Positions 10,349 through 19,225 of a stretch of DNA of 64,000 nucleotides are shown here, piece by piece. Under the pieces are notes generated by a model, which saw only the letters and a program-made list of their open reading frames with translations, was not told the origin of the DNA and did not search any database. The stretch's first letter is position 1. Each line of letters begins with the position of its first letter. Origin of the DNA: Pseudomonas oryzihabitans (lineage in GTDB: Bacteria; Pseudomonadota; Gammaproteobacteria; Pseudomonadales; Pseudomonadaceae); contig NZ_CP017024.1 of NCBI RefSeq assembly GCF_014522265.1, forward strand, positions 593,501 through 657,500, read 5' to 3'. The position numbers and the translations under genes were made by a program.

Positions 10349-10882
10349 CTAGGTGCACCCCACGACGCTGGCACGGTTAGGCGTGTAGTCGATTACCGTC
10401 AGCACCCCACCCTGGTTGAGGGTGAATTGCTTGCCCTGGGTGAGCGCATTGGTGGCGCAGACGCGAATGGTGGCTTCGCCGCTGAGTTTCAGACTGCCAT
10501 TGGGCTGGAAAGTCAGACTGGTAAGGGGAGCACCGCCGATGAAACCCGTCCCGTTGACGCCATTTCCCAGCCCGCCACTGTATTGCCGCAGGACTTCGGC
10601 ATTGGGCAGCACCACGGTCTTGGCTGTGGTGATTTTCAGCGCGCCCATCCAGCCATTGGTATCTTCCGGCTCGGTGGTGATCACGACGTTCACTCCCCGG
10701 CTCATGGCTTCACTGCGCGCGTAATAGAGCGCGCGCTGCAACTCCCCGGCTGCCGCCTGGACGCGGTTGCTTTGCACCAGGTTCGCGAAGCCAGGCGCCG
10801 CTAGCGCCGTGACGATGCCCAGCAGCGCGATGACGACCAGGACCTCGATGAGCGTGAAACCCGAGAGGCGTTTCGACTGCAT
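10349..10882 (-). CDS. fimU: FimU/GspH-type minor pilin, copy A
   Basis: This is the first gene of the first minor-pilin operon and encodes a GspH/FimT/FimU-family pseudopilin of 177 residues. The prepilin site is clear: MQSKRLSG, then FTLIEVLVVIALLGIVTALA with Glu at +5. NRVQAAAGELQRALYYARSEAM is the conserved GspH-family helix. The ATG at 10882 is preferred; a GTG two codons upstream (10888) is possible. No pilE-like gene follows in this operon, unlike copy B. The 238 bases upstream, to the tRNA terminator, show no gene, and I could not settle on a promoter there. Calling it FimU rather than FimT rests on gene order. Confidence 0.82.
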   Translation of the reverse strand: MQSKRLSGFTLIEVLVVIALLGIVTALAAPGFANLVQSNRVQAAAGELQRALYYARSEAMSRGVNVVITTEPEDTNGWMGALKITTAKTVVLPNAEVLRQYSGGLGNGVNGTGFIGGAPLTSLTFQPNGSLKLSGEATIRVCATNALTQGKQFTLNQGGVLTVIDYTPNRASVVGCT

Positions 10883-11120
10883 TCCCACCGCCTGAAAGCT
10901 CGTTACTTCACCTGATAGTAGTAAGGGCTCAGGCAGCCGCTATGACCGGCTATCGCTTCTATTTGCGAGGAAAGCTACCCGGATAAAGGTGTTCACCGGA
11001 GATGAGCGAAATAGAGCACAGCGTGATGAGCCGAGGATGGCAAGGCGGAATACGGGAAGCAGAAAGATTTCGGGATGACGCTCAGCCTGGCGCTGAGAAA
11101 ATAATGTCCCAGAAACGCAA

Positions 11121-11142
11121 AAACCCTCCTGACGGAGGGTTT
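11121..11142 (-). terminator. Terminator of the tRNA operon
   Basis: Perfect arms AAACCCTCC and GGAGGGTTT surround a 4-base loop. Read on the minus strand the stem is followed by a run of five T. It lies 10 bases beyond the 3' end of tRNA-Lys. Confidence 0.88.
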
Positions 11143-11152
11143 CTGGTAAAAA

Positions 11153-11228
11153 TGGTGGGTCGTGCAGGATTCGAACCTGCGACCAATTGGTTAAAAGCCA
11201 ACTGCTCTACCAACTGAGCTAACGACCC
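11153..11228 (-). tRNA. tRNA-Lys (UUU)
   Basis: This is a complete 76-nt cloverleaf including an encoded CCA. The acceptor GGGTCGT pairs with ACGACCC, and GGTTCGAATCC forms the T arm. The anticodon loop CTTTTAA gives UUU, reading AAA/AAG lysine codons. It is the last gene of the tRNA-Asn/Pro/Lys operon. Confidence 0.97.
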
Positions 11229-11233
11229 AAATA

Positions 11234-11310
11234 TGGTCGGGGTAGGGGGATTCGAACTCCCGACATCCTGCTCCCAAAGCAGGCGCGCTACCGGGCTGCG
11301 CTATACCCGA
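11234..11310 (-). tRNA. tRNA-Pro (UGG), with an imperfect acceptor stem
   Basis: A 77-nt proline tRNA with encoded CCA. The anticodon loop TTTGGGA gives UGG and the anticodon stem CCTGC/GCAGG is perfect. The 3' acceptor strand is TACCCCG and would need CGGGGTA on the 5' side, but the sequence reads CGGGTA, with one G missing. Placing U8 correctly leaves T1 opposite G72 and C2 opposite C71. The T stem GGGAG/CCCCC also has an A-C mismatch (52-62). Either this copy is damaged or the sequence has a base-calling error in a C-run at 11306-11308. Confidence 0.88.
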
Positions 11311-11319
11311 GAATGGAAG

Positions 11320-11395
11320 TGGCTCCGCGACCTGGACTCGAACCAGGGACCCAATGATTAACAGTCATTTGCTCTACCGACTGAGCTATCGCGGA
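11320..11395 (-). tRNA. tRNA-Asn (GUU)
   Basis: This is a complete 76-nt cloverleaf with encoded CCA. The acceptor TCCGCGA pairs with TCGCGGA, and the discriminator base is G. The anticodon loop CTGTTAA gives GUU for asparagine codons. The T arm is CTGGTTCGAGTCCAG. It is the first gene of the three-tRNA operon, closest to the promoter. Confidence 0.97.
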
Positions 11396-11459
11396 ATTTC
11401 TCTCTTCCAACCCCTCTTACGTAAGTGCCTTTCGAGCTTTGCCGTAAGTGAGGTGCGCC

Positions 11460-11487
11460 ATTTTACGGAAGTAGAAACAGACGTCAA
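11460..11487 (-). promoter_or_regulatory. Promoter of the tRNA-Asn/Pro/Lys operon
   Basis: On the minus strand, -35 TTGACG (11487-11482) and -10 TAAAAT (11465-11460) are separated by 16 bases. A GC-rich stretch (GGCGCACC) follows directly at the expected start point, as is typical of stringently controlled stable-RNA promoters. tRNA-Asn begins about 60 bases downstream. Confidence 0.75.
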
Positions 11488-11557
11488 CACCTAGCCTGCT
11501 GTTTTTTCACAAATTTATCGGAAACGCCGGGCGACCCTGGGATCACCCGGCCATTTC

Positions 11558-14122
11558 CTAGGCGAAGACGATCTCGTCGCCCTCCAGTCGACCCTGGATC
11601 CGGCTGTTCGGCGCGAAGGCACCGGACAGGATGCGCTGGGCCAGCGGGTTCTCGATCCAGCGCTGGATCGCCCGCTTGAGCGGACGTGCCCCATAGACCG
11701 GGTCGTAACCCACCGCGACCAGCTTGTCCAAGGCCTCCGGGGTCAGCTCCAGGTGCAGATCGCGCTCGGCCAGGCGCTGACCCAGTTGCTGCAGCTGGAT
11801 CTCAGCGATACCGGCGATCTGCTCGCGCCCCAGGGGCTCGAACACCACCACCTCGTCGATACGGTTGACGAACTCGGGCCGGAAATGCCCCGCCACCGCA
11901 TCCATCACCGCCGCCCGCTGGGCATCGGGATCGCCCACCAGCTCCTGGATCTGCGCCGAGCCCAGGTTCGAGGTCATGACGATCACCGCATTGCGGAAGT
12001 CCACGGTACGTCCCTGGCTGTCGGTCAGGCGACCGTCGTCCAGCACCTGCAGGAGGATGTTGAACACATCCGGATGAGCCTTTTCCACCTCGTCGAGCAG
12101 GACCACCGAATAGGGTTTGCGCCGTACGGCCTCGGTCAGGTAGCCGCCCTCCTCGTAGCCGACGTAGCCGGGCGGTGCACCGATCAGGCGAGCCACGGAG
12201 TGCTTCTCCATGAACTCGGACATGTCGATGCGCACCATGGCGTCTTCGGTATCAAAGAGGAATTCCGCCAACGACTTGCACAGCTCGGTCTTGCCCACCC
12301 CGGTCGGGCCGAGGAAGAGGAAGGAACCGCTGGGCTTGTTGGGGTCCGACAACCCGGCCCGCGAGCGACGCACGGCGTTGGCCACGGCGGTGACCGCCTC
12401 GTCCTGGCCGATCACCCGGTTGTGCAGGGCCTCTTCCATGCGCAGCAGCTTGTCGCGCTCGCCTTCGAGCATCTTGCTGACCGGAATGCCGGTCCACTTG
12501 GAGACCACCTCGGCGATCTCGTCTTCGGTGACCTTGTTGCGCAAGAGCTGGTTGGCCGGCTTCTCGTGCTGGTCGACCATCTGCAGACTGCGCTCCAGAT
12601 CAGGAATGGTGCCGTACTGCAGCTCGGCCATGCGATTGAGGTCACCCTTGCGCCGGGCCGCCTCCAGCTCGGTACGCGCCTGCTCGATGCGCTGCTGCAA
12701 CTGGGCGGAATCCTGGACCTCGGCCTTTTCGGCTTTCCAGATTTCCTCCAGGTCGGCGTATTCCTGTTCGAGGCGGGCAATGTCTTCGTCGAGTTTTTCC
12801 AGACGCTTGCGCGCGGCCTCGTCTTCTTCCTTCTTCAGCGCCTGACGTTCCACCTTGAGCTGGATCAGCCGGCGATCGAGGCGATCCAGGGCCTCCGGCT
12901 TGGAGTCGATCTCCATGCGGATGCGGCTGGCGGCCTCGTCGATCAGGTCGATGGCCTTGTCCGGCAACTGGCGGTCGGTGATGTAGCGATGGGACAGCTT
13001 GGCCGCGGCGATGATGGCGCCGTCGGTGATGGCCACCTTGTGGTGCACCTCGTAGCGCTCCTTGAGGCCCCGCAGGATGGCGATGGTGTCCTCTTCGCTC
13101 GGCTCGTCCACCAGCACCTTCTGGAAGCGTCGCTCCAGAGCCGCGTCCTTCTCGATGTACTGGCGGTACTCGTCGAGGGTGGTGGCACCGACGCAATGCA
13201 GCTCACCACGGGCCAGGGCCGGCTTGAGCATGTTGCCAGCATCCATGGCGCCCTCGGCCTTGCCGGCGCCGACCATGGTGTGCAGTTCGTCGATGAACAG
13301 GATGATGCGGCCTTCCTGCTTGCTCAGTTCGTTGAGCACGCCCTTGAGGCGCTCCTCGAATTCACCGCGGAACTTGGCGCCGGCGATCAGGGCACCCATG
13401 TCCAGCGCCAGCAGGCGCTTGTCCTTGAGGCCGTCGGGTACTTCACCATTGATGATGCGCTGGGCAAGGCCCTCGGCGATGGCGGTCTTGCCGACGCCGG
13501 GTTCGCCGATCAGCACCGGGTTGTTCTTGGTGCGGCGCTGCAGGACCTGGATGGTGCGGCGGATCTCGTCGTCCCGGCCGATCACCGGGTCGAGCTTGCC
13601 GTCCTCGGCACGCTTGGTGAGATCGACGGTGAACTTGTCCAAGGCCTTGCGGCTGTCCTCGGCATTGGCGTCGTTGACCGCCTCGCCGCCGCGCAGGTTG
13701 TTGATGGCGTTCTCCAGCGCCTTGCGCGAGACGCCCTGCCCCAGCAGCAACTTGCCGAGGCGGGTGTTCTCGTCCATGGCGGCGAGCAGCACCAGCTCGC
13801 TGGAGATGAACTGGTCACCCTTCTGCTGGGCCAGGCGATCGGCCTGATTGAGCAGGCGCGCCAGATCCTGGGAAAGATTCACATCGCCGTTGGGATTCTG
13901 GATCTTGGGCAGCTTGTCCAGCTCTTCGGCAAGGGTCTTGCGCAGGCTGGCGAGGTCGAAGCCGACCTGCCGCAGCAGCGGGGAAATGGAACCGCCCTGC
14001 TGTTCGAGCAGGGCAGAGAACAGGTGCAGAGGCTCGATGGCCGGATGGTCGTGGCCGACGGCCAGGGACTGGGCATCCGACAGGGCGAGCTGCAGCTTGC
14101 TGGTGAAACGGTCTATACGCAT
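11558..14122 (-). CDS. clpB: ClpB, ATP-dependent protein disaggregase
   Basis: This is a hexameric AAA+ chaperone in the cytoplasm that extracts and refolds aggregated proteins together with DnaK after heat stress. It has 854 residues. An N-terminal Clp repeat domain is followed by Walker A GEPGVGKT near 206, a long middle coiled-coil (about 400-520, rich in E/K/R) and a second Walker A GPTGVGKT near 604. The ATG at 14122 ([18 protein letters not shown]) is chosen over a TTG two codons upstream because AGGA lies about 9 bases before it and it matches the usual ClpB start. A sigma-32-type promoter precedes it. No strong T-run terminator follows; only a GC-rich hairpin is seen near 11528-11552. 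Confidence 0.98.
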   Translation of the reverse strand: MRIDRFTSKLQLALSDAQSLAVGHDHPAIEPLHLFSALLEQQGGSISPLLRQVGFDLASLRKTLAEELDKLPKIQNPNGDVNLSQDLARLLNQADRLAQQKGDQFISSELVLLAAMDENTRLGKLLLGQGVSRKALENAINNLRGGEAVNDANAEDSRKALDKFTVDLTKRAEDGKLDPVIGRDDEIRRTIQVLQRRTKNNPVLIGEPGVGKTAIAEGLAQRIINGEVPDGLKDKRLLALDMGALIAGAKFRGEFEERLKGVLNELSKQEGRIILFIDELHTMVGAGKAEGAMDAGNMLKPALARGELHCVGATTLDEYRQYIEKDAALERRFQKVLVDEPSEEDTIAILRGLKERYEVHHKVAITDGAIIAAAKLSHRYITDRQLPDKAIDLIDEAASRIRMEIDSKPEALDRLDRRLIQLKVERQALKKEEDEAARKRLEKLDEDIARLEQEYADLEEIWKAEKAEVQDSAQLQQRIEQARTELEAARRKGDLNRMAELQYGTIPDLERSLQMVDQHEKPANQLLRNKVTEDEIAEVVSKWTGIPVSKMLEGERDKLLRMEEALHNRVIGQDEAVTAVANAVRRSRAGLSDPNKPSGSFLFLGPTGVGKTELCKSLAEFLFDTEDAMVRIDMSEFMEKHSVARLIGAPPGYVGYEEGGYLTEAVRRKPYSVVLLDEVEKAHPDVFNILLQVLDDGRLTDSQGRTVDFRNAVIVMTSNLGSAQIQELVGDPDAQRAAVMDAVAGHFRPEFVNRIDEVVVFEPLGREQIAGIAEIQLQQLGQRLAERDLHLELTPEALDKLVAVGYDPVYGARPLKRAIQRWIENPLAQRILSGAFAPNSRIQGRLEGDEIVFA

Positions 14123-14195
14123 GGGCAAGGTCCTATCTGAAACGCGGGACAGCGCGACAGTAAGGCGCTTTCGATTACCCGCGGGAATGACCTTT

Positions 14196-14223
14196 AGATA
14201 GGGGCGATGCGTAACGATTCAAG
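14196..14223 (-). promoter_or_regulatory. Heat-shock (sigma-32, RpoH) type promoter of clpB
   Basis: On the minus strand, CTTGAA (14223-14218) and CCCCTATCT (14204-14196) are separated by 13 bases. This is very close to the RpoH consensus CTTGAA-N13/14-CCCCATNT. The spacing to the clpB ATG is about 75 bases. A small perfect hairpin (CAAGCC/GGCTTG, 5-base loop) overlaps the -35 element. Confidence 0.8.
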
Positions 14224-14253
14224 CCAGAGAGGCTTGACATCCCAAAAAAAGAC

Positions 14254-14985
14254 CTAGGGCTTGATCCAGATCAGGCTGGCGAAGCGCCCGGTACGGGCGG
14301 CGCGCCGATAGGAAAAGAAACGCTGGTCATCGGCGAAGGTATCGAAGCCGCCACCATAGACCGCCGTGATGCCCTGAGCGGCGAGACGCAGACGAGCCAG
14401 GGCATAGAGATCGCCCAGGTACTTGTCCCCGCCCCTGGCCACGAAGCAGCGCTCGGCGTCGCCCTGCTGGGCGACAAAGGCCTCACGCACCTCGGCACCG
14501 ACCTCGAAGCTGGCCGGACCTATGGCCGGGCCCAGCCAGACCAGTACCTCGGCGGGGGCTACCTCCAGACTGGCCGCGGCAGCTTCCAGTACGCCACCTG
14601 CCAGACCGCGCCAGCCGGCATGGGCCGCCGCGACGCGGGAGCCGTCACGCCGGCAGAACAGCGCCGGCAGGCAATCGGCGGTCATCATGGTCACCGCTAC
14701 ACCGGGCGTGGCCGTCCAGGCCGCATCGGCACGCAGCACCTGCGTAGGATCGGCTTCGACGACAGCGGTACCATGGACCTGTTCGAGCCAGGCCGGCTGA
14801 CACCCCAGGGCTTCGCCCAGGCGTCGACGATTCTCGGCAACCGCCGCCGGATCGTCACCGACGTGATTACCGAGGTTGAAGCTGGCGAAAGGCGACTGAC
14901 TGACCCCACCCAAACGGGTGGTGACGCAGGCCTGGACGCCGACCGGCGCCGGCCAGTCCGGCCGCAGCCAGTCGGCGCCGATCAT
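14254..14985 (-). CDS. pgeF: PgeF, peptidoglycan editing factor (laccase-domain, YfiH family)
   Basis: This is a cytoplasmic protein of the DUF152/multicopper polyphenol oxidoreductase family. Its best-known role is keeping murein composition correct by removing aberrant muropeptide precursors; some members show polyphenol oxidase or purine nucleoside activity. It has 243 residues, the normal size. The conserved motifs TADCLPALF (Cys) and AAHAGWRGLAGGVL (His) that form the metal/active site are present. Its ATG overlaps the rluD stop (ATGA), so it is translationally coupled to rluD, the same order as in other Pseudomonas. The precise substrate cannot be read from sequence. Confidence 0.92.
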   Translation of the reverse strand: MIGADWLRPDWPAPVGVQACVTTRLGGVSQSPFASFNLGNHVGDDPAAVAENRRRLGEALGCQPAWLEQVHGTAVVEADPTQVLRADAAWTATPGVAVTMMTADCLPALFCRRDGSRVAAAHAGWRGLAGGVLEAAAASLEVAPAEVLVWLGPAIGPASFEVGAEVREAFVAQQGDAERCFVARGGDKYLGDLYALARLRLAAQGITAVYGGGFDTFADDQRFFSYRRAARTGRFASLIWIKP

Positions 14986-15941
14986 TCGAAGGATTCCCGG
15001 TCCTGGCGCAGCAGATCCAGCAGCCAGACCAAATCCTCGGGCAGCGGCGACTCCCAGCGCAGGCGCTCGCCGGTCACCGGATGATCCAGTTCGAGGAAGC
15101 GCGCGTGCAGCGCCTGGCGCGGAAATTCGCGCAGGGTCTTGATCAGGGTCGGATTGGTCGCCGGCGGGATCTTGAAGCGCCCGCCATAGACCGGATCGCC
15201 CACCAGCGGAAAACCGACGTGGGTCATGTGCACACGGATCTGGTGGGTGCGCCCGGTTTCCAGCTTGACCCGGGTATGGGTATAGGCGCGGAAGCGCTCC
15301 AGCACGCGGTAGTGACTGACAGCGGGCTTGCCGCCGGCGATCACCGCCATCTGCTGGCGACGCTGGGAATGACGACCGATGGGCGCATTGACCGTGCCGC
15401 CGGCGACGATCACCCCGGCGACGACGGCTTCATAGATGCGGCTCACCGAGCGTGCCTGCAACTGGGCGACCAGATGGGTATGGGCTTCCAGGGTCTTGGC
15501 CACCACCATGAGTCCGGTGGTGTCCTTGTCCAGGCGATGGACGATGCCGGCACGCGGCACGCTCTCCAAGCCGGGCACGTGGTGCAGCAGGGCATTGAGC
15601 AGGGTGCCATCGGCATGGCCGGCGGCCGGATGCACCACCAGACCGGCCGGCTTGTCGAGCACCAGCAGGTGATCGTCTTCGTAGACGATGTCCAGCTCGA
15701 TGTCCTGGGCCACCCATTCGCCCTGGGCCTCGCGTTCGGCTCGCAGCGCCAGCTGGGCGCCACCATGGACGGTGTCGCGCGGGCGCAACACGGCGCCGTC
15801 GACGGTCAGGCTGCCGTCCTTGATCCAGGCGGCGAGACGCGAGCGAGAGTGTTCGGCGAACAGCTGGGCAGCGACCTGATCGAGGCGCTGACCACCCAGT
15901 TCGTAGGGGACTTCGGCATTGAGAACGATGGATTCGGACAT
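14982..15941 (-). CDS. rluD: RluD, 23S rRNA pseudouridine synthase
   Basis: This enzyme converts uridines 1911, 1915 and 1917 (E. coli numbering) in helix 69 of 23S rRNA to pseudouridine. It has 319 residues. An N-terminal S4-like RNA-binding domain (about 15-75) is followed by the RluA-family catalytic domain with [16 protein letters not shown] holding the catalytic Asp. [24 protein letters not shown] is the C-terminal family signature. It is divergent from bamD across a 188-bp intergenic region and coupled to pgeF downstream. Confidence 0.95.
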   Translation of the reverse strand: MSESIVLNAEVPYELGGQRLDQVAAQLFAEHSRSRLAAWIKDGSLTVDGAVLRPRDTVHGGAQLALRAEREAQGEWVAQDIELDIVYEDDHLLVLDKPAGLVVHPAAGHADGTLLNALLHHVPGLESVPRAGIVHRLDKDTTGLMVVAKTLEAHTHLVAQLQARSVSRIYEAVVAGVIVAGGTVNAPIGRHSQRRQQMAVIAGGKPAVSHYRVLERFRAYTHTRVKLETGRTHQIRVHMTHVGFPLVGDPVYGGRFKIPPATNPTLIKTLREFPRQALHARFLELDHPVTGERLRWESPLPEDLVWLLDLLRQDRESFE

Positions 15942-15968
15942 GGATCTGCGCGGGCAATGGCAGGGCTT

Positions 15969-15998
15969 TTGGAATCGGCCCGACCCTGTGGTTAAATA
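15969..15998 (+). promoter_or_regulatory. Candidate promoter of bamD
   Basis: A possible sigma-70 pair, TTGGAA (15969-15974) and TAAATA (15993-15998) with 18 bases between, lies about 130 bases before the bamD start in the rluD-bamD divergent region. It was read by eye and is only a moderate match. Confidence 0.35.
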
Positions 15999-16129
15999 CG
16001 GCGACTTTTTTGCCCCGGCATTCCGGGTCGATCATCATAACAGGACGGTTCCGGCCCCGTCACAGGCTAGGTGAGTGCTCTCCGCGCTCATCCCTGCACC
16101 GCCGACCGTTTCGGGGAATCCAAGCCGCC

Positions 16130-17155
16130 ATGCAATTGAAGCACCTGCTGCTGGTCACCAGCCTAGTCCTCACCGCCGCCTGCTCCTCGAAAGCGCCCGA
16201 GGTTCCGGAAAATCTGCCGGAGGGCGAGCTCTATACCCAGGCTCAGCGCGATATCTCCAACAGCAGCTACACGGATGCCATCAGCAAGCTGAAGGCCCTG
16301 GAGTCGCGGTATCCCTTCGGTCGCTATGCCGAACAGGCCCAGCTCGAGCTGATCTACGCCAACTACAAGAACGGCGAGCCGGAAGCGGCGCGCACGGCGG
16401 CGGATCGCTTCATCCGCCTGCATCCGCAGCACCCCAACGTCGATTACGCCTACTACATGAAGGGCGTGTCCTCCTTCGAACAGGATCGCGGCCTGCTGGC
16501 GCGCTTCCTGCCGCTGGACATGACCAAGCGTGATCCGGGCGCGGCGCGCGACTCCTTCAACGACTTCGCCCAGTTCACCAGCCGCTTCCCCAACAGCCGT
16601 TACGCCCCGGACGCCAAGGCGCGCATGGTCTATCTGCGCAACCTGCTGGCGGCCTACGACGTGCACGTCGGCCACTACTACCTGACCCGCAAGGCCTACG
16701 TGGCCGCCGCCAACCGCGGTCGCTACGTGGTCGAGAACTTCCAGGGCACCCCGTCCGTGGGTGACGGCCTGGCGATCATGACCGAAGCCTACAAGCACCT
16801 GGGCCTCAACGACCTGGCGGCCACCAGCCTGGAAACCCTCAAGCTCAACTACCCGGACAACGTCAGCCTCAAGGATGGCGAATTCCAGCTGCGCGAGCCG
16901 GACGACAAGGATCAGCAGCGCTCCTGGCTGACCCGTGCGACCCTGGGCCTGATCGATCGCCCGAGCGATCCGCTGCCGCCCGGCGAGACCCGCGCCAGCC
17001 AGGACATCCAGCGCAAGTACCAGGAAGAGCGTGACAATCTGGCGCCCGAGCTGCGCATCGTCGACCCGGCCGAGGCCGAGAAGGCCGGTGGCGCGACGCC
17101 GGCGCCGGCCAAGCGTTCCTGGTTCAGCCGCCTGACCTTTGGTCTGTTCGACTGA
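16130..17155 (+). CDS. bamD: BamD (ComL), outer membrane protein assembly lipoprotein
   Basis: This is an essential lipoprotein of the BAM complex, anchored on the periplasmic face of the outer membrane, where it helps BamA insert beta-barrel proteins. It has 341 residues, matching the long Pseudomonas form. The ATG at 16130 gives a lipoprotein signal ([18 protein letters not shown], lipidated Cys18); a longer open frame upstream lacks this. TPR repeats fill about 30-230 (for example [25 protein letters not shown]). The C-terminal 80 residues are a charged, Pro-rich extension. A strong terminator follows. Confidence 0.96.
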   Translation: MQLKHLLLVTSLVLTAACSSKAPEVPENLPEGELYTQAQRDISNSSYTDAISKLKALESRYPFGRYAEQAQLELIYANYKNGEPEAARTAADRFIRLHPQHPNVDYAYYMKGVSSFEQDRGLLARFLPLDMTKRDPGAARDSFNDFAQFTSRFPNSRYAPDAKARMVYLRNLLAAYDVHVGHYYLTRKAYVAAANRGRYVVENFQGTPSVGDGLAIMTEAYKHLGLNDLAATSLETLKLNYPDNVSLKDGEFQLREPDDKDQQRSWLTRATLGLIDRPSDPLPPGETRASQDIQRKYQEERDNLAPELRIVDPAEAEKAGGATPAPAKRSWFSRLTFGLFD

Positions 17156-17171
17156 TTCCGCGTCGGACGTG

Positions 17172-17204
17172 AAAAGGGGAAGCCAGTGGCTTCCCCTTTT
17201 TTAT
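17172..17204. terminator. Bidirectional terminator between bamD and nadE
   Basis: Thirteen-base perfect arms (AAAAGGGGAAGCC / GGCTTCCCCTTTT) with an AGT loop are followed by more T. It sits between the convergent genes bamD and nadE and has an A-run on the other side, so it can stop both transcripts. Confidence 0.94.
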
Positions 17205-17222
17205 TGCGCCGGAACCGGTGAC

Positions 17223-18845
17223 CTAGTCGCCAATGCGCCAGCCCGAGGTGATGGGGTAGCGCCGGTCACGCCCGAAACCGCGCTGGGTGACCCGGGCGCC
17301 CACCGCCGCCTGGCGCCGCTTGTATTCGTTGAGATCCACCAGGCGCAGCACCCTGCGCACCGTTTCCTCGTCGAAGCCGGCGGCGACGATATCCACCGCC
17401 GAGAGATCCTGCTCGACATACAGGCGCAGGATCTCGTCGAGCACCGGATAGGGCGGCAGCGAGTCCTCGTCCTTCTGGTCGGGCGACAGCTCGGCCGACG
17501 GCGGGCGGTCGATCACCCGCTGCGGAATCACCTCGCCATCTCGATTGCGGTACTCGCAGAGGCGGAACACCAGGGTCTTGGGCACATCCTTGAGCACGTC
17601 GAAGCCGCCGGCCATGTCGCCATAGAGGGTGGCGTAACCGACGGCCATCTCGCTCTTGTTGCCGGTGGTGAGCACCAGATAGCCCTTCTTGTTGGAAATG
17701 GCCATCAGCAGGGTTCCGCGGCAACGCGCCTGCAGATTTTCCTCGGTGGTATCCCGTCCGAGCCCGGCGAATTCACCGGCCAGGGTCTCCTGGAAGGCCT
17801 CGACCATGGACGCGATGGGCAGCACGCTGTAGCGCACCCCCAGGCTCCGTGCCTCGGCTTCGGCGTCTTCCAGGCTGATCTGGGCGGTGTAGTGGTAGGG
17901 CATCATCACCGCCTCCACCTGCTCCGCGCCCAGCGCATCCGCGGCGACCGCCAGCACCAGGGCCGAATCGATACCTCCGGACAGCCCCAGTACCACGCCC
18001 TTGAAGCCGTTCTTGCGCACGTAGTCGCGCACCCCGAGCACCAGGGCGTCATAGACGCTGGCCTCCAGCGAGGCGACGGGAGTGAGCACGGCCGGCTGCG
18101 GTTGCAGAGCCTCATCGAAGATGACCGGATAGAGCCCCTCGAAGAAGGCCGGCGCGCGCTGGCTGACCTGCCCCCGGGCATCGACCACGAAGGAATGGCC
18201 GTCGAACACCAGTTCGTCCTGACCACCCACCTGGTTGACGTAGACCACCGGCATGTTGCCTTCGCGGGCACGTTCGCCCACCACCGCCTCGCGCTCGGAC
18301 TGCTTGCCGCCGTGGAAGGGTGATGCATTGAGGTTGAGCATCAGCCGCGCCCCGGCCGCGCGTGCCTTGGCCATGGGCTCGGCGAACCAGATGTCCTCGC
18401 AGATGGTGACGCCGATGGGCACGCCCTGGTAATCGAACACCGCGGCACTGTCGCCCGGCTCGAAATAGCGCTTCTCGTCGAACACCCGGTAGTTGGGCAA
18501 TTGCTGCTTGCGATAGAAGGCCAACTCGGCGCCATCGCGATAGACCGCGCAGGCGTTGTAGCGCCGTCCTTCCTCCAGCCAGGGAAAACCCACCAGCACA
18601 TGGATACCGGCAATCTCCTGGCGGATCCGCTGCAAGGCCTGCTCGATGCGGCGCTGCATGCTCGAGCGCAGCAGCAGGTCCTCCGGGGGATAGCCGCACA
18701 GCGACAATTCCGGGAAGACGATGAGATCGCCGTGCAAGTCATCCCGGGCCTCGCGGGCTGCGGCGATGATCCGATCCACATTGCCGTGGATGTCGCCGAC
18801 CTTGAGGTTCACTTGCGCCATCACGACGTTCAGCAGCTGACTCAT
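17223..18845 (-). CDS. nadE: NadE, glutamine-dependent NAD+ synthetase
   Basis: This enzyme makes NAD+ from deamido-NAD+ in the last step of NAD synthesis, taking ammonia from glutamine. It has 540 residues in two parts. The N-terminal nitrilase-type glutaminase domain shows the triad regions FPELSLCGYPPEDLL (Glu), YRKQQLPNYRVFDEKRYF (Lys) and GVTICEDIWF (Cys). The C-terminal synthetase domain shows the PP-loop GLSGGIDSALVLAVA near residue 290 and LTTGNKSEMAVGYATLYGD. The ATG start matches the family (MSQLLNVVMAQVNLKVGDI). It is a single gene, convergent with bamD. Confidence 0.97.
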   Translation of the reverse strand: MSQLLNVVMAQVNLKVGDIHGNVDRIIAAAREARDDLHGDLIVFPELSLCGYPPEDLLLRSSMQRRIEQALQRIRQEIAGIHVLVGFPWLEEGRRYNACAVYRDGAELAFYRKQQLPNYRVFDEKRYFEPGDSAAVFDYQGVPIGVTICEDIWFAEPMAKARAAGARLMLNLNASPFHGGKQSEREAVVGERAREGNMPVVYVNQVGGQDELVFDGHSFVVDARGQVSQRAPAFFEGLYPVIFDEALQPQPAVLTPVASLEASVYDALVLGVRDYVRKNGFKGVVLGLSGGIDSALVLAVAADALGAEQVEAVMMPYHYTAQISLEDAEAEARSLGVRYSVLPIASMVEAFQETLAGEFAGLGRDTTEENLQARCRGTLLMAISNKKGYLVLTTGNKSEMAVGYATLYGDMAGGFDVLKDVPKTLVFRLCEYRNRDGEVIPQRVIDRPPSAELSPDQKDEDSLPPYPVLDEILRLYVEQDLSAVDIVAAGFDEETVRRVLRLVDLNEYKRRQAAVGARVTQRGFGRDRRYPITSGWRIGD

Positions 18846-18976
18846 GCACTCTTCCTTGCCCGATTGATCGGCGCATTTTCCCGCATGCAGCGAAGCGGGA
18901 CAATCGATGCCATGCAGGGCTCACCGGCTGCGGCAGCCCTGCTAAACTCCACCCTCCTTCACGCTGCGAGATCGCC

Positions 18977-19225
18977 ATGGGTCTGCTTCGCCTGCTGTTG
19001 TGGCTCGTCCTCCTGGGCGCGCTGTTCTGGATGATCAGACGCTGGTGGCGCGGCAAGACGCAGACGCCCCCCGCCAAGGCACCCACGCTGCCGCCCAATG
19101 CCATGGTGCGCTGTGCCCATTGCGGCGTGCATGTGCCCCAGGCAAGAGCCCTGGCCGATGGCGAAGGCCAGCGCTGGTATTGCAGCGCCGAACACCGCCG
19201 GTTGCAGCATGAGCGCCGCGACTGA
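18977..19225 (+). CDS. Small membrane-anchored protein with a zinc-ribbon-like tail (PP0621-type family)
   Basis: This 82-residue protein has one N-terminal transmembrane helix (LLRLLLWLVLLGALFWMI), a basic/Pro linker and a Cys/His module: CAHCGVHVP, then WYCSAEHRRLQHERRD. Two CxxC-like pairs suggest zinc binding on the cytoplasmic side. It is known only as a conserved Pseudomonas protein next to pilS; no function is established. Its last 17 bases overlap the start of pilS, so the two are co-translated. An extended -10-like TGCTAAACT at 18940-18948 may be the promoter of this gene and pilS-pilR. Confidence 0.8.
   Translation: MGLLRLLLWLVLLGALFWMIRRWWRGKTQTPPAKAPTLPPNAMVRCAHCGVHVPQARALADGEGQRWYCSAEHRRLQHERRD

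Noticed and set aside
4431-10882. Operon A as a type II secretion pseudopilin set
   Set aside because: The order and the large PilY1 with its calcium loop are specific to type IV pilus minor pilins; no gsp genes are nearby.
11002-11217. 71-codon ORF on the plus strand ending in the tRNA region
   Set aside because: Its 3' part (GRAGFEPATNWLKANCSTN) is the antisense translation of tRNA-Lys, a common false call.
11153-11395. tRNA cluster as an integration site for a genomic island
   Set aside because: No integrase, direct repeat of a tRNA 3' end or foreign gene block lies beside it.
11753-14140. A 795-codon open frame antisense to clpB
   Set aside because: It mirrors clpB in a high-GC genome, has no ribosome-binding site or recognisable domain, and its composition (Gly/Leu/Val/Asp/His) is typical of an antisense shadow. 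The same holds for the long antisense frames over ileS (32783-35689) and lonB (47622-50204).
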